A stretch of 64,000 nt of DNA, taken from positions 1,116,001-1,180,000 of the forward strand of contig OZ220743.1 in assembly GCA_965116965.1 (NCBI GenBank). Direction: 5' to 3'. Positions 51,660 through 60,205 of the stretch are shown here, piece by piece. The notes beneath the pieces are model-generated. The model made no database searches and was not told the origin of the DNA. It saw only the letters and a program-made list of their open reading frames with translations. The stretch is from Aldehydirespirator sp965116965. GTDB lineage: Bacteria > Actinomycetota > Acidimicrobiia > Acidimicrobiales > Aldehydirespiratoraceae. Within the stretch, counting starts at the first letter, position 1; each line of letters opens with the position of its first letter. The translations under genes and the position numbers were made by a program.

Positions 51660-52442
51660 ATGCGGAGCCATGAAATCGACTACCAGATCTACGGTGACGA
51701 CCTCCAGTTCGTGGAGATCGAACTGGACCCGGGCGAGGTAGTCATCGCCGAGGCCGGGGCCATGATGTACATGGAGCAGGGCATCACCTTCGAGGCCAAG
51801 ATGGGCGACGGCTCCGATCCCGACCAGGGCACCTGGGGCAAGCTCAAGTCGGCGGCCAAGCGGAGTATGACCGGCGAGGGCCTGTTCATGACCCACTTCA
51901 CCAACAGCGCGCCCCACGGCAAGCAGCGGGTGGCTATGGCCGCGCCCTACCCGGGCAAGATCCTGCCCATCAATCTGGCGGCGGCGGGCGGGCGCCTGCT
52001 GGCCCAGAAGGACGCCTTCCTGTGCGCCGCGTCGGGCACCAAGCTCGACGTCGCCTTCAACCGCAAGATCGGCACCGGCGTGTTCGGCGGCGAGGGCTTC
52101 ATCCTCCAGTCGATCTCCGGCGACGGCCTCGCCTTCATGCACGCCGGCGGGACCATCGTCGAGAAGCAGCTCCAGGGCGAGACCCTGCGCATCGACACCG
52201 GCTGCATCGTGGCCTTCCAGCCCCAGCTCCAGTACTCGATAGAGCGGGCCGGCAACCTGAAGTCGATGGTGTTCGGCGGGGAAGGCATGTTCCTGGCCAC
52301 CGTCACCGGAGTGGGGCGGGTGTGGCTCCAGTCGCTGCCGTTCAACCGCATCGCCGACCGTGTGATCGCCAACATCCGGCCCGGCGGATCCCAGGGCGAG
52401 GGCTCGGTCATCGGCGGCCTCTCCAACGTCTTCGAGCGCTAG
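51660..52442 (+). CDS. TIGR00266/AIM24-family protein
   Basis: This 260-residue AIM24-type beta-sandwich protein starts at ATG 51660 with AGGAGG five bases upstream. Conserved parts are IELDPGEVVIAEAGAMMYME, FTNSAPHGKQRVAMAAPYPG, KIGTGVFGGEGFILQSISGD and GRVWLQSLPFNRIADRVIA. The family's role is unknown in bacteria. The TAG stop is also the first three bases of an R1 element. Confidence 0.9.
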   Translation: MRSHEIDYQIYGDDLQFVEIELDPGEVVIAEAGAMMYMEQGITFEAKMGDGSDPDQGTWGKLKSAAKRSMTGEGLFMTHFTNSAPHGKQRVAMAAPYPGKILPINLAAAGGRLLAQKDAFLCAASGTKLDVAFNRKIGTGVFGGEGFILQSISGDGLAFMHAGGTIVEKQLQGETLRIDTGCIVAFQPQLQYSIERAGNLKSMVFGGEGMFLATVTGVGRVWLQSLPFNRIADRVIANIRPGGSQGEGSVIGGLSNVFER

Positions 52443-52531
52443 AGGCCGAGCGAACAGGCGGGCGCGAACGGCTTGGAAGGTGCGAGGCCGTGGCCTGAGC
52501 GGCCCGTGAGCGAAGCGAACAAGAGCGGGAG
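52440..52531 (+). repeat. Family R1 repeat, full-length copy overlapping a stop codon
   Basis: It begins TAGAGGCCGAGCGAACAGGC and ends CGAGCGGCCCGTGAGCGAAG-type core then AACAAGAGCGGGAG (with TGAGCGG in place of CGAGCGG). Its first three bases are the stop of the AIM24 gene. Confidence 0.9.
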
Positions 52532-52559
52532 TGGCGCCACCGCGGGCTCGGCGCCCCGA

Positions 52560-53396
52560 TCAGACGATCGGGATGGCGAAAGAGCCCAGCGGGCCGAAGT
52601 CGAAGCGGAACTCGTCGCCGGGCGCGACCGGCATCGGGCGGGTGAACGAGCCCGACAGGATCACCTGACCCGCCTGCAGCGACAGATCCTGATCGGCGTA
52701 TCGCCGGGCCAGCCAGACGATGCCGTTGGCGGGATGGTCGAGCACCCCCGCAGCCAGCCCGGTCTCGGTGGCGACGCCGTTGCGGTAGGCGATGGCGCCC
52801 ACCCAGCGCAGATCGGCGTCGCGGGGTCCGACCGGCCGGCCTCCGGTGACGATCCCGGCGTCGGCCGCATTGTCGGCGATGGTGTCGACCACGGTGCGGG
52901 TGCGGCCGGTGGTCGGGTCGGTGCGGAAGCTGCGGGCCGCGATCAACTCCACCGCGGCGGTCACATGGTCGGTGGCGTCCAGCACGTCGTCGATCCCGAG
53001 GCCGGCGCCGGACAGGTCGTCGGCCAGCACGAAGGCCAACTCCACCTCCAGGCACAGGTCGCAGAAGTCGGCCGCGGCGATGGGCTCGCCGGGCAAGAAC
53101 GCCATGGCGTCGGTCAGGAAACCGGAATCGGGGGTGTCGATGTTCATGGCCTGCTGCATGGCCCGACTCGTGAGGCCGATCTTGTGGCCGATCACCTGCT
53201 CGCCCCGGGCCTGGCGGATGTCGAGCCAGGCCGCCTGCACCCGGTAGGCCTCGTCGAAGGTCATATGCGGGTACACGCTGGTGGTCTGGCGGATCTGCGT
53301 GCGCTCGCGCTCGGCGGCGTCGAGCAGGTGGGCCTCCGCCCGGATCTCCTCCTCCGTGAGCGCGGCTGCTGTGTCCCCGGCGGGGCGGTCGCTCAC
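52560..53396 (-). CDS. hpaH: 2-oxo-hept-3-ene-1,7-dioate hydratase-like (2-keto-4-pentenoate hydratase family)
   Basis: This 278-residue hydratase/decarboxylase-fold protein starts at GTG 53396, overlapping the quinone oxidoreductase stop (GTGA). Family parts are MTFDEAYRVQAAWLDIRQAR, VIGHKIGLTSRAMQQAMNI, LCLEVELAFVLADDLSGAGL, IVWLARRYADQDLSLQAGQV and SGSFTRPMPVAPGDEFRFDF. With neighbouring hpaG, hpaF and hpaE homologues it is best assigned to HpaH in homoprotocatechuate breakdown. MhpD-type hydratases look similar, so the symbol is tentative. Confidence 0.82.
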   Translation of the reverse strand: MSDRPAGDTAAALTEEEIRAEAHLLDAAERERTQIRQTTSVYPHMTFDEAYRVQAAWLDIRQARGEQVIGHKIGLTSRAMQQAMNIDTPDSGFLTDAMAFLPGEPIAAADFCDLCLEVELAFVLADDLSGAGLGIDDVLDATDHVTAAVELIAARSFRTDPTTGRTRTVVDTIADNAADAGIVTGGRPVGPRDADLRWVGAIAYRNGVATETGLAAGVLDHPANGIVWLARRYADQDLSLQAGQVILSGSFTRPMPVAPGDEFRFDFGPLGSFAIPIV

Positions 53397-54382
53397 GGGA
53401 TGAGCAGGATCTTGCCCGCGATGCCGCGGCCCTGCAGCAGCCGGTGGGCCTCGGCCGCCTCGGCGAGCGGCAGGCGGGCCCCGATGCGCACCTCGAGCCG
53501 GCCCGCGGCGATCCAGCCGAACACCTCGGCGGTCCGGGCGTCGAGCTCGGTGCGGGTGGAGATGAAGTCCCACAGCTTGGGTCGGGTCAGCCACAGAGAC
53601 TTGGGTGACAGGTGCAGCGGCGCCTTGGGCTCCACCGCCCCGGAGGCGTTGCCGAAGGTCACCATGCAGCCGCGCAGGCGCAGCAGTTCCAGGCTGTCGT
53701 CGTAGACGGCCGCGCCCACGCCGTCGTACACCACGTCGATGGCCTCGGGCCCGACTGCGGCTTCGACCCCTTCCACGAGGTCGGTGGTCGAGTAGTTGAC
53801 CACGTGGTCGGCCCCCGCGGCCCGGGCCAACTCCACCTTGGCGTCCGAGCCGACCGTGGCCACCACCTCGGCGCCCCGCAGCTTGGCCATCTGCACGATC
53901 AGGCGACCGGTACCGCCCGCGCCGGCATGGACCAGGCACCGGTCGCCGGGCCCGATCCGGGGGCAGTCGGTTACCAGATAGTGGGCGGTGAGGCCCTGCA
54001 CACCAAGGGACGCCGCGGTCTCCAGATCGACTTCGTCAGGCACCTTGAACGCAACCCCGGCCCGGACCGCGGCCCGCTCGGCGTAGGAGCCGGGCGACCC
54101 TGCCCAGGCCACCCGGTCGCCGGGGGAGAAGCCGGCCACCCCCGGCCCGACCTCGAGCACCGTCCCGGATCCTTCCTGGCCCAGCACCACCGGCAGCGGC
54201 ATGTCGTACAGCCCCGAGCGATGGTAGGTGTCGATGAAGTTCACTCCGGCCGCGGCCACCGCCACTGTCATCTCGCCCTCGCCGGCCACCGGGTCGGGTC
54301 GCTGGACGAGGCGCATGACCTCCGGCCCACCGGTCTGGGCAATCTGAACCGCGGCGCTCGTTCCGCCGGTTGCTGTGGTCAT
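53393..54382 (-). CDS. NADPH:quinone oxidoreductase-type zinc-independent MDR protein
   Basis: This 329-residue medium-chain reductase starts at ATG 54382 with AGGAGG upstream. The QOR pattern is VNFIDTYHRSGLYDMPLPVV, LGQEGSGTVLEVGPGVAGFS, LVHAGAGGTGRLIVQMAKLR and GADHVVNYSTTDLVEGVEA, with the C-terminal LLQGRGIAGKILLIP. It lies between hpaG and hpaH on the same strand, so a role in the same catabolic operon is possible; the substrate is unknown. Confidence 0.88.
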   Translation of the reverse strand: MTTATGGTSAAVQIAQTGGPEVMRLVQRPDPVAGEGEMTVAVAAAGVNFIDTYHRSGLYDMPLPVVLGQEGSGTVLEVGPGVAGFSPGDRVAWAGSPGSYAERAAVRAGVAFKVPDEVDLETAASLGVQGLTAHYLVTDCPRIGPGDRCLVHAGAGGTGRLIVQMAKLRGAEVVATVGSDAKVELARAAGADHVVNYSTTDLVEGVEAAVGPEAIDVVYDGVGAAVYDDSLELLRLRGCMVTFGNASGAVEPKAPLHLSPKSLWLTRPKLWDFISTRTELDARTAEVFGWIAAGRLEVRIGARLPLAEAAEAHRLLQGRGIAGKILLIP

Positions 54383-54441
54383 CACCGCGCCTCCTGTCGG
54401 TCTGTCCGACGTGAGGCTACGACCGTGGCACGCTAGAAGGT

Positions 54442-55302
54442 CTACTCGTCGCGGACCGGGTTGCGGAGGGTGCCGATCTCGGGGACGGCGACCTCCACGA
54501 CGTCGCCGGGCTTCAGCCATCTGGGCGGGTCGAAGCGGGCGCCGGCGCCGGTGGGTGTGCCGGTGAAGATCACGTCGCCGGCATCGAGCCCGACGAACGT
54601 GGACAGGTAGTGGATCTGGTACTCGATCCCGAAGCGCATGTTGCCGGCGAGATCGTCCTGACGGAGTTCGCCGTTGACCCGGGTGGTGAGGTGCAACTCC
54701 TCGAAGTCGGCGATCTCGTCGAGGGTCACCAGCCACGGGCCGATCGAGCCGCTGCGGTGCCAGTTCTTGCCCTGGGTGACGTTGAAGCGTCCGTGGCGCA
54801 CCCAGTCGCGGATGGTGCCCTCGTTGCCGAGGCTCATCCCGGCGATGTGGCTGCGGGCATCCTCGACACCGATCCGGCGCCCGCCGGCGCCGATGACCAC
54901 CACGATCTCGCCCTCGTAGTCGAGTTGCTCGGACTCGGGGGGCCGCAGCAGGGCCTGCTCGTGGCCGACCAGCGTCTCGGGGAAGCGCACGAAGACGCTG
55001 GGGTAGGAGTCGGCGGGGTCCTCGGCGTACTCCGCCCCGCGGCCGCCGTAGTTCACGCCGATGCAGATGATCTTGCCGGGCCGGGGGAGCAGCCGCTCGA
55101 AGGTGATCTCGTCGAGAGCGTGGTCGGCGGCGGCGCCGGATCCGGCCCGGTCGGCCGCTTCGGCGAGGCGACTTTGAGCGATCAGATCGCCGAGGTCGGC
55201 GACCCCGTCGATGCGCGAGGCGAGATCGATGACGCCGGCGCCGTCGGGGGTGAGCACACCGAACGACGAAGCTCCATGGACGCTGTAGCTGAGAAGGCGC
55301 AT
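54442..55302 (-). CDS. hpaG: Fumarylacetoacetate hydrolase-family isomerase/decarboxylase (HpaG-like)
   Basis: This 286-residue FAH-fold protein (ATG 55302) has KIICIGVNYGGRGAEYAED, FVRFPETLVGHEQALLRPPE, LDYEGEIVVVIGAGGRRIGV with metal-binding Glu residues, TQGKNWHRSGSIGPWLVTLD and VIFTGTPTGAGARFDPPRWL. In the 4-hydroxyphenylacetate pathway such a protein (HpaG) converts OPET to HHDD. The divergent adjacency to a CHMI homologue supports that role, though FAH-family substrates cannot be told from sequence. Confidence 0.82.
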   Translation of the reverse strand: MRLLSYSVHGASSFGVLTPDGAGVIDLASRIDGVADLGDLIAQSRLAEAADRAGSGAAADHALDEITFERLLPRPGKIICIGVNYGGRGAEYAEDPADSYPSVFVRFPETLVGHEQALLRPPESEQLDYEGEIVVVIGAGGRRIGVEDARSHIAGMSLGNEGTIRDWVRHGRFNVTQGKNWHRSGSIGPWLVTLDEIADFEELHLTTRVNGELRQDDLAGNMRFGIEYQIHYLSTFVGLDAGDVIFTGTPTGAGARFDPPRWLKPGDVVEVAVPEIGTLRNPVRDE

Positions 55303-55368
55303 GGGCAACCTCACCGACGATCGGCAGGGAGGGTGGGAACCGTACAATCGTGGCGGACGGGACCGCCC

Positions 55369-55764
55369 ATGCCTCACATAATCATCGAACACTCTGCCAA
55401 CGTGGCCGACCTGACCGACATTGATGCCCTGGTTCTCGCCGTGCACGAGGCGGCGCTCGACGATGGCATTCCCTCCCTCGACGCCCTCCGCACCCGGTCC
55501 GTGCCCCGCCGGCACTACCGCATTGCCGACGGCAATCCGGCCTTCGGCTTCGTGTGCCTGACCGCCCGCATCGGACCCGGCCGGGAACCCGAGACGGTCC
55601 AGCGGTTCCTCAACCGTCTCATCGACACCGTCGACGAGGTGCTGGCCCCTCTTCAGGCCGACCATCCAGTGGCGATCAGCGCCGAAGTCCAGTTGATCGA
55701 CCCGGCCATGCGGATCAACCGCAACCACATCCGCACCCATCTCGCCCGGGGTGATCGCACCTAG
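55369..55764 (+). CDS. hpaF: 5-carboxymethyl-2-hydroxymuconate isomerase (HpaF-like)
   Basis: This 131-residue member of the CHMI/4-OT superfamily has a conserved N-terminal Pro after Met (MPHIIIEHSANVADLTDID), the catalytic base of the family. Further family parts are RRHYRIADGNPAFGFVCLTA and AISAEVQLIDPAMRINRNHI. The ATG lies 66 bases from the divergent hpaG start. Its TAG stop begins the first R4 repeat. Confidence 0.85.
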   Translation: MPHIIIEHSANVADLTDIDALVLAVHEAALDDGIPSLDALRTRSVPRRHYRIADGNPAFGFVCLTARIGPGREPETVQRFLNRLIDTVDEVLAPLQADHPVAISAEVQLIDPAMRINRNHIRTHLARGDRT

Positions 55765-55925
55765 CAGCCGTGCGATCAGGGGCCGGTGCCGCGTGTGATC
55801 TCGGCGGCCTCGAGGGTGCGGTCTAGCAGCCGTGCGATCAGGGGCCGGTACCCGAGCCTCAATGAGTCGTCCAGTTTCGGTGTGAGCCGCCGCGAGGCGC
55901 ACGACCGTGCGATCAGGGGCCGGTA
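55762..55925 (+). repeat. Family R4 short repeat, three copies
   Basis: The core CCGTGCGATCAGGGGCCGGT occurs at 55768-55787, 55830-55849 and 55905-55924. The first two are preceded by CTAGCAG, and the first overlaps the hpaF stop. The second and third are followed by the same ACCCGAGCCTCAATGAGTC, so part of the flanking sequence is also duplicated. Confidence 0.88.
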
Positions 55926-55931
55926 CCCGAG

Positions 55932-55977
55932 CCTCAATGAGTCAGCCACTGCAGAGGTGGTCGATCGCTTGAAGTTC
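55932..55977. repeat. Family R3 palindromic repeat, joined to R4
   Basis: CTCAATGAGTCAGCCACTGC, GCAGAGGTGGTCGATCGCTTGAAGTTC (split here) matches the R3 family. Its left part TCAATGAGTC is shared with the R4 unit at 55858, showing that the two repeat families have recombined. Confidence 0.75.
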
Positions 55978-56027
55978 GGGGCCGCTCGGCCTCTAGCCTC
56001 GATGCCGGCGCCGACGGGAGACGCACC

Positions 56028-57554
56028 ATGGCCACCGCAGCCAGCTTCGAGGAGAACCTTGCCGCCGCCGGGCGGCATCTGGCTCGCTTCGCGGCTGCGC
56101 CCACGCTGCACGTGATCGACGGGCAGCCCGCGGCCAGCATCTCGGGCGAGACGTTCGCCACCGCATCGCCCATCGACGGGATGCATCTGGGGGATGTGGC
56201 CGCCGGCGGCGAAGACGACGTTGCGGCTGCGGCTGCGGCGGCCGGCGCCGGCTTCCACGAGTGGTCCCGCATGCCCGGCGAGCAGCGCAAGCGGATCCTC
56301 CACGCGGTGGCCGACGCCATCGTGGAACGCGCCGGCGAGATCGCAGTGGTGGAGTCGGTCGACACGGGGCAGGCCATCCGCTTCATGTCGTCGGCCGCGC
56401 TGCGGGGCGCCGAGAACTTCCGGTTCTTCGCCGACCGGGCTCCGGCCGCGTCGGACGGGCTGGCCCTGCCTTCGGCCCACCACCTCAACTACACGAGCCG
56501 ACGCGCCATCGGACCGGTGGGGGTGATCACGCCGTGGAACACGCCGTTCATGCTGTCAACGTGGAAGATCGCCCCTGCACTGGCCGCGGGCTGCACGGTG
56601 GTGCACAAGCCGGCGGAGTGGAGCCCGCTCACGGCCTGCCTTCTGGCCGAGATCGCGCTGGAGGCCGGCCTGCCCCCCGGCGTGCTCAACGTGGTCCACG
56701 GCATGGGCGAGACCGCCGGCCGCGCCCTCACCGAGCATCCCGGCGTCGCGGCCGTCGCCTTTGTGGGCGAGTCGGCCACCGGGTCGGCCATCCAGGCCCA
56801 GTCGGCGGCCACCCTCAAACGGCTCCACTTCGAGCTGGGCGGCAAGAACCCGGTGATCGTGTTCGACGACGCCGACCTCGACCGCGCCCTCGACGCGGCG
56901 GTGTTCATGATCTACAGCCTCAACGGGGAGCGCTGCACCAGTTCCAGCCGCCTGCTGGTGCAGCGCAGCATCTACGACGACTTCACCCAGCGGCTGGCGG
57001 CCAAGCTGCGCAACATCTGCGTCGGGCACCCGCTCGACCCCGGCACCGTGATCGGCCCGCTGATCCATCCCCGCCACTGCGACAAGGTGCGCAGCTACAT
57101 CGAGCTGGCCTCGGCCGAGGGCGCCCGCGTCGTGGAAGGCACCGGATGGCCCGACGCGCCGCCGGAAGGCAACTTCGTGACGCCTGTGCTGTTCACCGGG
57201 GCCACCAACGACATGCGCATAGCCCGCGAGGAGATCTTCGGCCCGGCCCTCACCGCCATCGCCTTCGATGACGAGGCCGACGCGGTCGCCATCGCCAACG
57301 ACACCGACTACGGGCTGGCCGCCTACGTCTGGACCGGCGACGTGGGGCGGGCCCACCGGGTTGCCGATGCGGTCGATGTGGGCATGGTGTGGGTCAACTC
57401 CCAGAACGTGCGCCACCTGCCCACGCCTTTCGGTGGCACGAAGCGCAGCGGCATCGGCCGCGACGGCGGCGACTGGAGCTTCGACTTCTACATGGAGACC
57501 AAGAACGTGGCCGTCGCCTACGGCGACCACCCCATCCCCAAGCTCGGAGGCTGA
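56028..57554 (+). CDS. hpaE: 5-carboxymethyl-2-hydroxymuconate semialdehyde dehydrogenase (HpaE-like)
   Basis: This 508-residue aldehyde dehydrogenase has GVITPWNTPFMLSTWKIAP, FELGGKNPVIVFDDADLD with the general-base Glu, and SLNGERCTSSSRLLVQ with the catalytic Cys. The C-terminal HLPTPFGGTKRSGIGRDGG, then DWSFDFYMETKNVAVAYGDH is characteristic of HpaE. It should oxidise the semialdehyde produced by homoprotocatechuate ring cleavage. The ring-cleavage dioxygenase (HpaD) is not in the window. Confidence 0.85.
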   Translation: MATAASFEENLAAAGRHLARFAAAPTLHVIDGQPAASISGETFATASPIDGMHLGDVAAGGEDDVAAAAAAAGAGFHEWSRMPGEQRKRILHAVADAIVERAGEIAVVESVDTGQAIRFMSSAALRGAENFRFFADRAPAASDGLALPSAHHLNYTSRRAIGPVGVITPWNTPFMLSTWKIAPALAAGCTVVHKPAEWSPLTACLLAEIALEAGLPPGVLNVVHGMGETAGRALTEHPGVAAVAFVGESATGSAIQAQSAATLKRLHFELGGKNPVIVFDDADLDRALDAAVFMIYSLNGERCTSSSRLLVQRSIYDDFTQRLAAKLRNICVGHPLDPGTVIGPLIHPRHCDKVRSYIELASAEGARVVEGTGWPDAPPEGNFVTPVLFTGATNDMRIAREEIFGPALTAIAFDDEADAVAIANDTDYGLAAYVWTGDVGRAHRVADAVDVGMVWVNSQNVRHLPTPFGGTKRSGIGRDGGDWSFDFYMETKNVAVAYGDHPIPKLGG

Positions 57555-57567
57555 ACTCTCAGCAACC

Positions 57568-57699
57568 GAATTGGCAGCGGTGGATGCCCGAATGGGCGTT
57601 GTGGGCTGCCAATTCGTGTCGGTGATCAAGCTCGGAGGCCGACGCCTCAACAGAATTGGCAGCGTTCTGCACGGATAGTGTGCGTCTTGCTGCCAGTTC
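57568..57699 (+). repeat. Two family R2 palindromes between dehydrogenase genes
   Basis: Copies at 57568-57615 and 57653-57699 begin GAATTGGCAGCG and end GCTGCCA(A/G)TTC. They are separated by a duplicated fragment of the hpaE 3' end (ATCAAGCTCGGAGGC at ~57624 resembles CCCAAGCTCGGAGGC at 57538). Confidence 0.88.
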
Positions 57700-57715
57700 G
57701 CGGGAGGCTGACGCG

Positions 57716-59143
57716 ATGCAGACACAGATGCTCATCGACGGGCGCTGGACCGACGGAGCCGGCGCCGAGCGGATCGAAGTGCTCGACCCGGCCACCGGGG
57801 ACGGCGTCGCCGAGGTGGCCGCGGGCGGGCCGGCCGAGGCCGCCGCGGCTTGCGACGCGGCCGCCGCCGCGCAGCCCGCCTGGGCCGCGGCCGCGCCCCG
57901 GGTCCGCTCGGAGATCCTGCGCGACTGCCACCGGATCCTCATGGAGCACTCCGACGGGCTGGCCGACCTGATCACCCTCGAGCACGGCAAGCCCCGGGCC
58001 GACGCGGTGGGGGAGGTGGCCTACGCGGCCGAGTTCTTCCGCTGGAACGCCGAGGAGACCGTGCGCATCCACGGCACGATCGGCACCGCCCCAGGCGGCG
58101 ACAAGCGCATCATCACCCGCCACCCGCCGGTTGGGGTGGTGGTGATGATCACCCCGTGGAACTTCCCGGCGGCCATGATCACCCGCAAGCTGGCCCCCGC
58201 TCTGGGCGCGGGAAACACCGTGGTCATCAAGCCGCCCCGGGAGGCGCCCCTCACCGCGCTCCGGGTCGGGGAACTGCTGGCGGAGGCCGGCGTGCCGCCC
58301 GGCGTGGTCAACCTGGTGCCCACCACCGCGTCGGGCCCGTGGTTCGACGCCGCGGTGGACCATCGGGCCGTGCGCATGGTGTCGTTCACCGGCTCCACCG
58401 AGGTGGGGCGGGTGCTGCTGAGGCGCTGCGCCGACCGCATCCTCAAGACGGTGATGGAGCTGGGCGGCAACGCGCCCTTCGTGGTGTTCGCCGACGCCGA
58501 CCTCGAGGCGGCTGTCGAGGGGGCGATGGTGGCCAAGATGCGCCACTCGGCCGAGACCTGCACCGCCGCCAACCGGTTCTTCGTGGAGGAGCCCGTGCAC
58601 GACGAGTTCGTGGAGCGGCTGGCCGCGGCCATGGGGTCGATGAAGGTGGGCAGCGGGTTCGATCCCGACGTGACCTGCGGCCCGATGATCAACTCCGCGG
58701 CGATCACCAACATCGACCGGCTGGTAAGGGGCGCCATCAACGGCGGGGCCAGCGCGGTGACTGGCGGCTCGGCCATCGACGGGCCGGGCTTCTTCTATGA
58801 GCCCACCGTGCTCGGCGGGGTGGACCCGGCCGCGCCCATCACCCGCGAGGAGATCTTCGGACCGGTCGCCCCGGTGGCCGGCTTCACCGACACCGACGCC
58901 ATGATCGCGGCGGCCAACGACACCGAGATGGGCCTCATCGGCTACGTCTACACCGAGGACCTGGCCAAGGGCCTGAACGTGAGCGAGCGGATCGAGGCCG
59001 GCATGGTCGGCCTCAACCGGGGCGCGGTCTCGGACCCGGCCGCCCCCTTCGGCGGCATGAAGCAGTCCGGATTGGGCCGCGAGGGCGCATCCGAGGGCGT
59101 CTACGAGTTCTGCGAGACCCAGTACATAGCCGCCGACTGGTAG
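57716..59143 (+). CDS. gabD: NAD(P)-dependent succinate-semialdehyde dehydrogenase-like
   Basis: This 475-residue aldehyde dehydrogenase (ATG 57716 with CGGGAGG upstream) has VVVMITPWNFPAAMITRKLA, VMELGGNAPFVVFADADLE, and HSAETCTAANRFFVEEPVHD with the catalytic Cys. The C-terminus is PFGGMKQSGLGREGASEGVY. Its closest match in pattern is GabD/Sad. That fits the end of the homoprotocatechuate pathway, which yields succinic semialdehyde and pyruvate. The exact substrate is inferred from context. Confidence 0.83.
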   Translation: MQTQMLIDGRWTDGAGAERIEVLDPATGDGVAEVAAGGPAEAAAACDAAAAAQPAWAAAAPRVRSEILRDCHRILMEHSDGLADLITLEHGKPRADAVGEVAYAAEFFRWNAEETVRIHGTIGTAPGGDKRIITRHPPVGVVVMITPWNFPAAMITRKLAPALGAGNTVVIKPPREAPLTALRVGELLAEAGVPPGVVNLVPTTASGPWFDAAVDHRAVRMVSFTGSTEVGRVLLRRCADRILKTVMELGGNAPFVVFADADLEAAVEGAMVAKMRHSAETCTAANRFFVEEPVHDEFVERLAAAMGSMKVGSGFDPDVTCGPMINSAAITNIDRLVRGAINGGASAVTGGSAIDGPGFFYEPTVLGGVDPAAPITREEIFGPVAPVAGFTDTDAMIAAANDTEMGLIGYVYTEDLAKGLNVSERIEAGMVGLNRGAVSDPAAPFGGMKQSGLGREGASEGVYEFCETQYIAADW

Positions 59144-59236
59144 GTCAAGGGCACTAGAGCACAACCTGGGTGCCTTCCCGAATCTCTGCCAAAGCCAGAG
59201 TCCTCGCGCTGGCCGAGACTCACCTATGCCCTTCAC

Positions 59237-59536
59237 CTACGCTTGTGCTTCGCTACTGTCCTCGAGGTACCGGCTGTGATCCTCACGACCGGTGTCCGCG
59301 GCCAGCGGGAACCGCCGGAAGGGATCAGCTGCAGGAAACTCCCTTAGCGACGGGTTCAAACCCACCGTCACCACACGCAGCGCCGACGCCAAGTACACGT
59401 CCAAGTCGCCGAAGAACAGGACCGGCACCGCCGGGGAGACACGCGACCTGAGGCCAGCAGCCCGCGCGAACGTGCGCCACACACCAGACACCACCGAATC
59501 GAGACCTGACTGCAGCCCCATGCTGACATCACTCAT
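59237..59536 (-). CDS. Hypothetical protein or truncated gene upstream of the SSADH gene
   Basis: This 99-codon frame has protein-like composition in the middle: VPVLFFGDLDVYLASALRVV, TVGLNPSLREFPAADPFRRF. That could be the N-terminal part of a longer enzyme whose C-terminus is lost. No family is assigned. It lies just downstream of rloB on the same strand. It may be a remnant at the edge of the RloAB island. Confidence 0.4.
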   Translation of the reverse strand: MSDVSMGLQSGLDSVVSGVWRTFARAAGLRSRVSPAVPVLFFGDLDVYLASALRVVTVGLNPSLREFPAADPFRRFPLAADTGREDHSRYLEDSSEAQA

Positions 59537-59551
59537 GGCACGTGGGAGCGT

Positions 59552-60199
59552 CTACAAGTCTTGCTCGATCGCCTCAAGGAGTTTGTACATCCCAGAGGAC
59601 GGGTTGTCATCCGGAAAATTCGTGTCGTTGTCCTTGTGCATCTCGTCAAGGGAGCGAGCCCTCCGGGCCGCGTCTTGCCGTATCGGCATGTAGGTGGCAC
59701 CCTCGACTTCCTTGCTTGAACTGCCGTCAAGGCGCTGACGGAGCTTCTCAGCGGGTCTCGTCTCAAGCGGGCGAGTGTGATCCGTGAGGTGGAGCACGAG
59801 CCACAGTTCAAAGCACGGATTCGATATCGCAAGATGCACATCGCTTCTTCTGGCTAGTGCAACTGCTTCATCGAGCTTGGGATGGTTCTGGGGCCATTCG
59901 ACGTCGAAGAGGCACCAGACCTCGTCGACATCACCGTGCGTGACCGAGACGCCGGAACGAGCCTTCGCGGCTGCCGTCACGAGTTTGATTGGAAGAGAGC
60001 CGCCTGCAGCAGCAGGAGGTTCGATCTGAATGGAGGCGACACGGCGGATCTCAGGATCGCGTTTGAGCGCCTTGAGATAATCAGGTTCGGTCCTCTCGCC
60101 TTCGCAATACACGAGAAAAGTCCGTTTTGGAACACGATCCCCGACCCGGCGGTCAAGTCGTCGATCCGCACGGGGCTTGCGCCCCGATGGTTTCGGCAT
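59552..60199 (-). CDS. rloB: RloB-like protein (abortive-infection / TOPRIM-like nuclease partner)
   Basis: This 215-residue protein has the RloB hallmark RTFLVYCEGERTEPDYLKAL near the N-terminus. DEVWCLFDVEWPQNHPKLDE and LAISNPCFELWLVLHLTDHT follow, with acidic residues in a TOPRIM-like pattern. RloB is encoded with RloA ATPases in type I restriction loci and as a stand-alone AbiL-type defence pair. The start is six bases after the rloA stop. Confidence 0.88.
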   Translation of the reverse strand: MPKPSGRKPRADRRLDRRVGDRVPKRTFLVYCEGERTEPDYLKALKRDPEIRRVASIQIEPPAAAGGSLPIKLVTAAAKARSGVSVTHGDVDEVWCLFDVEWPQNHPKLDEAVALARRSDVHLAISNPCFELWLVLHLTDHTRPLETRPAEKLRQRLDGSSSKEVEGATYMPIRQDAARRARSLDEMHKDNDTNFPDDNPSSGMYKLLEAIEQDL

Positions 60200-60205
60200 C
60201 CGGCG

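Noticed and set aside
59345..59375. GGGTTCAAACCC-like sequence as a tRNA T-arm
   Set aside because: No acceptor stem, D-arm or anticodon arm can be folded around it, and it lies in a plausible coding frame.
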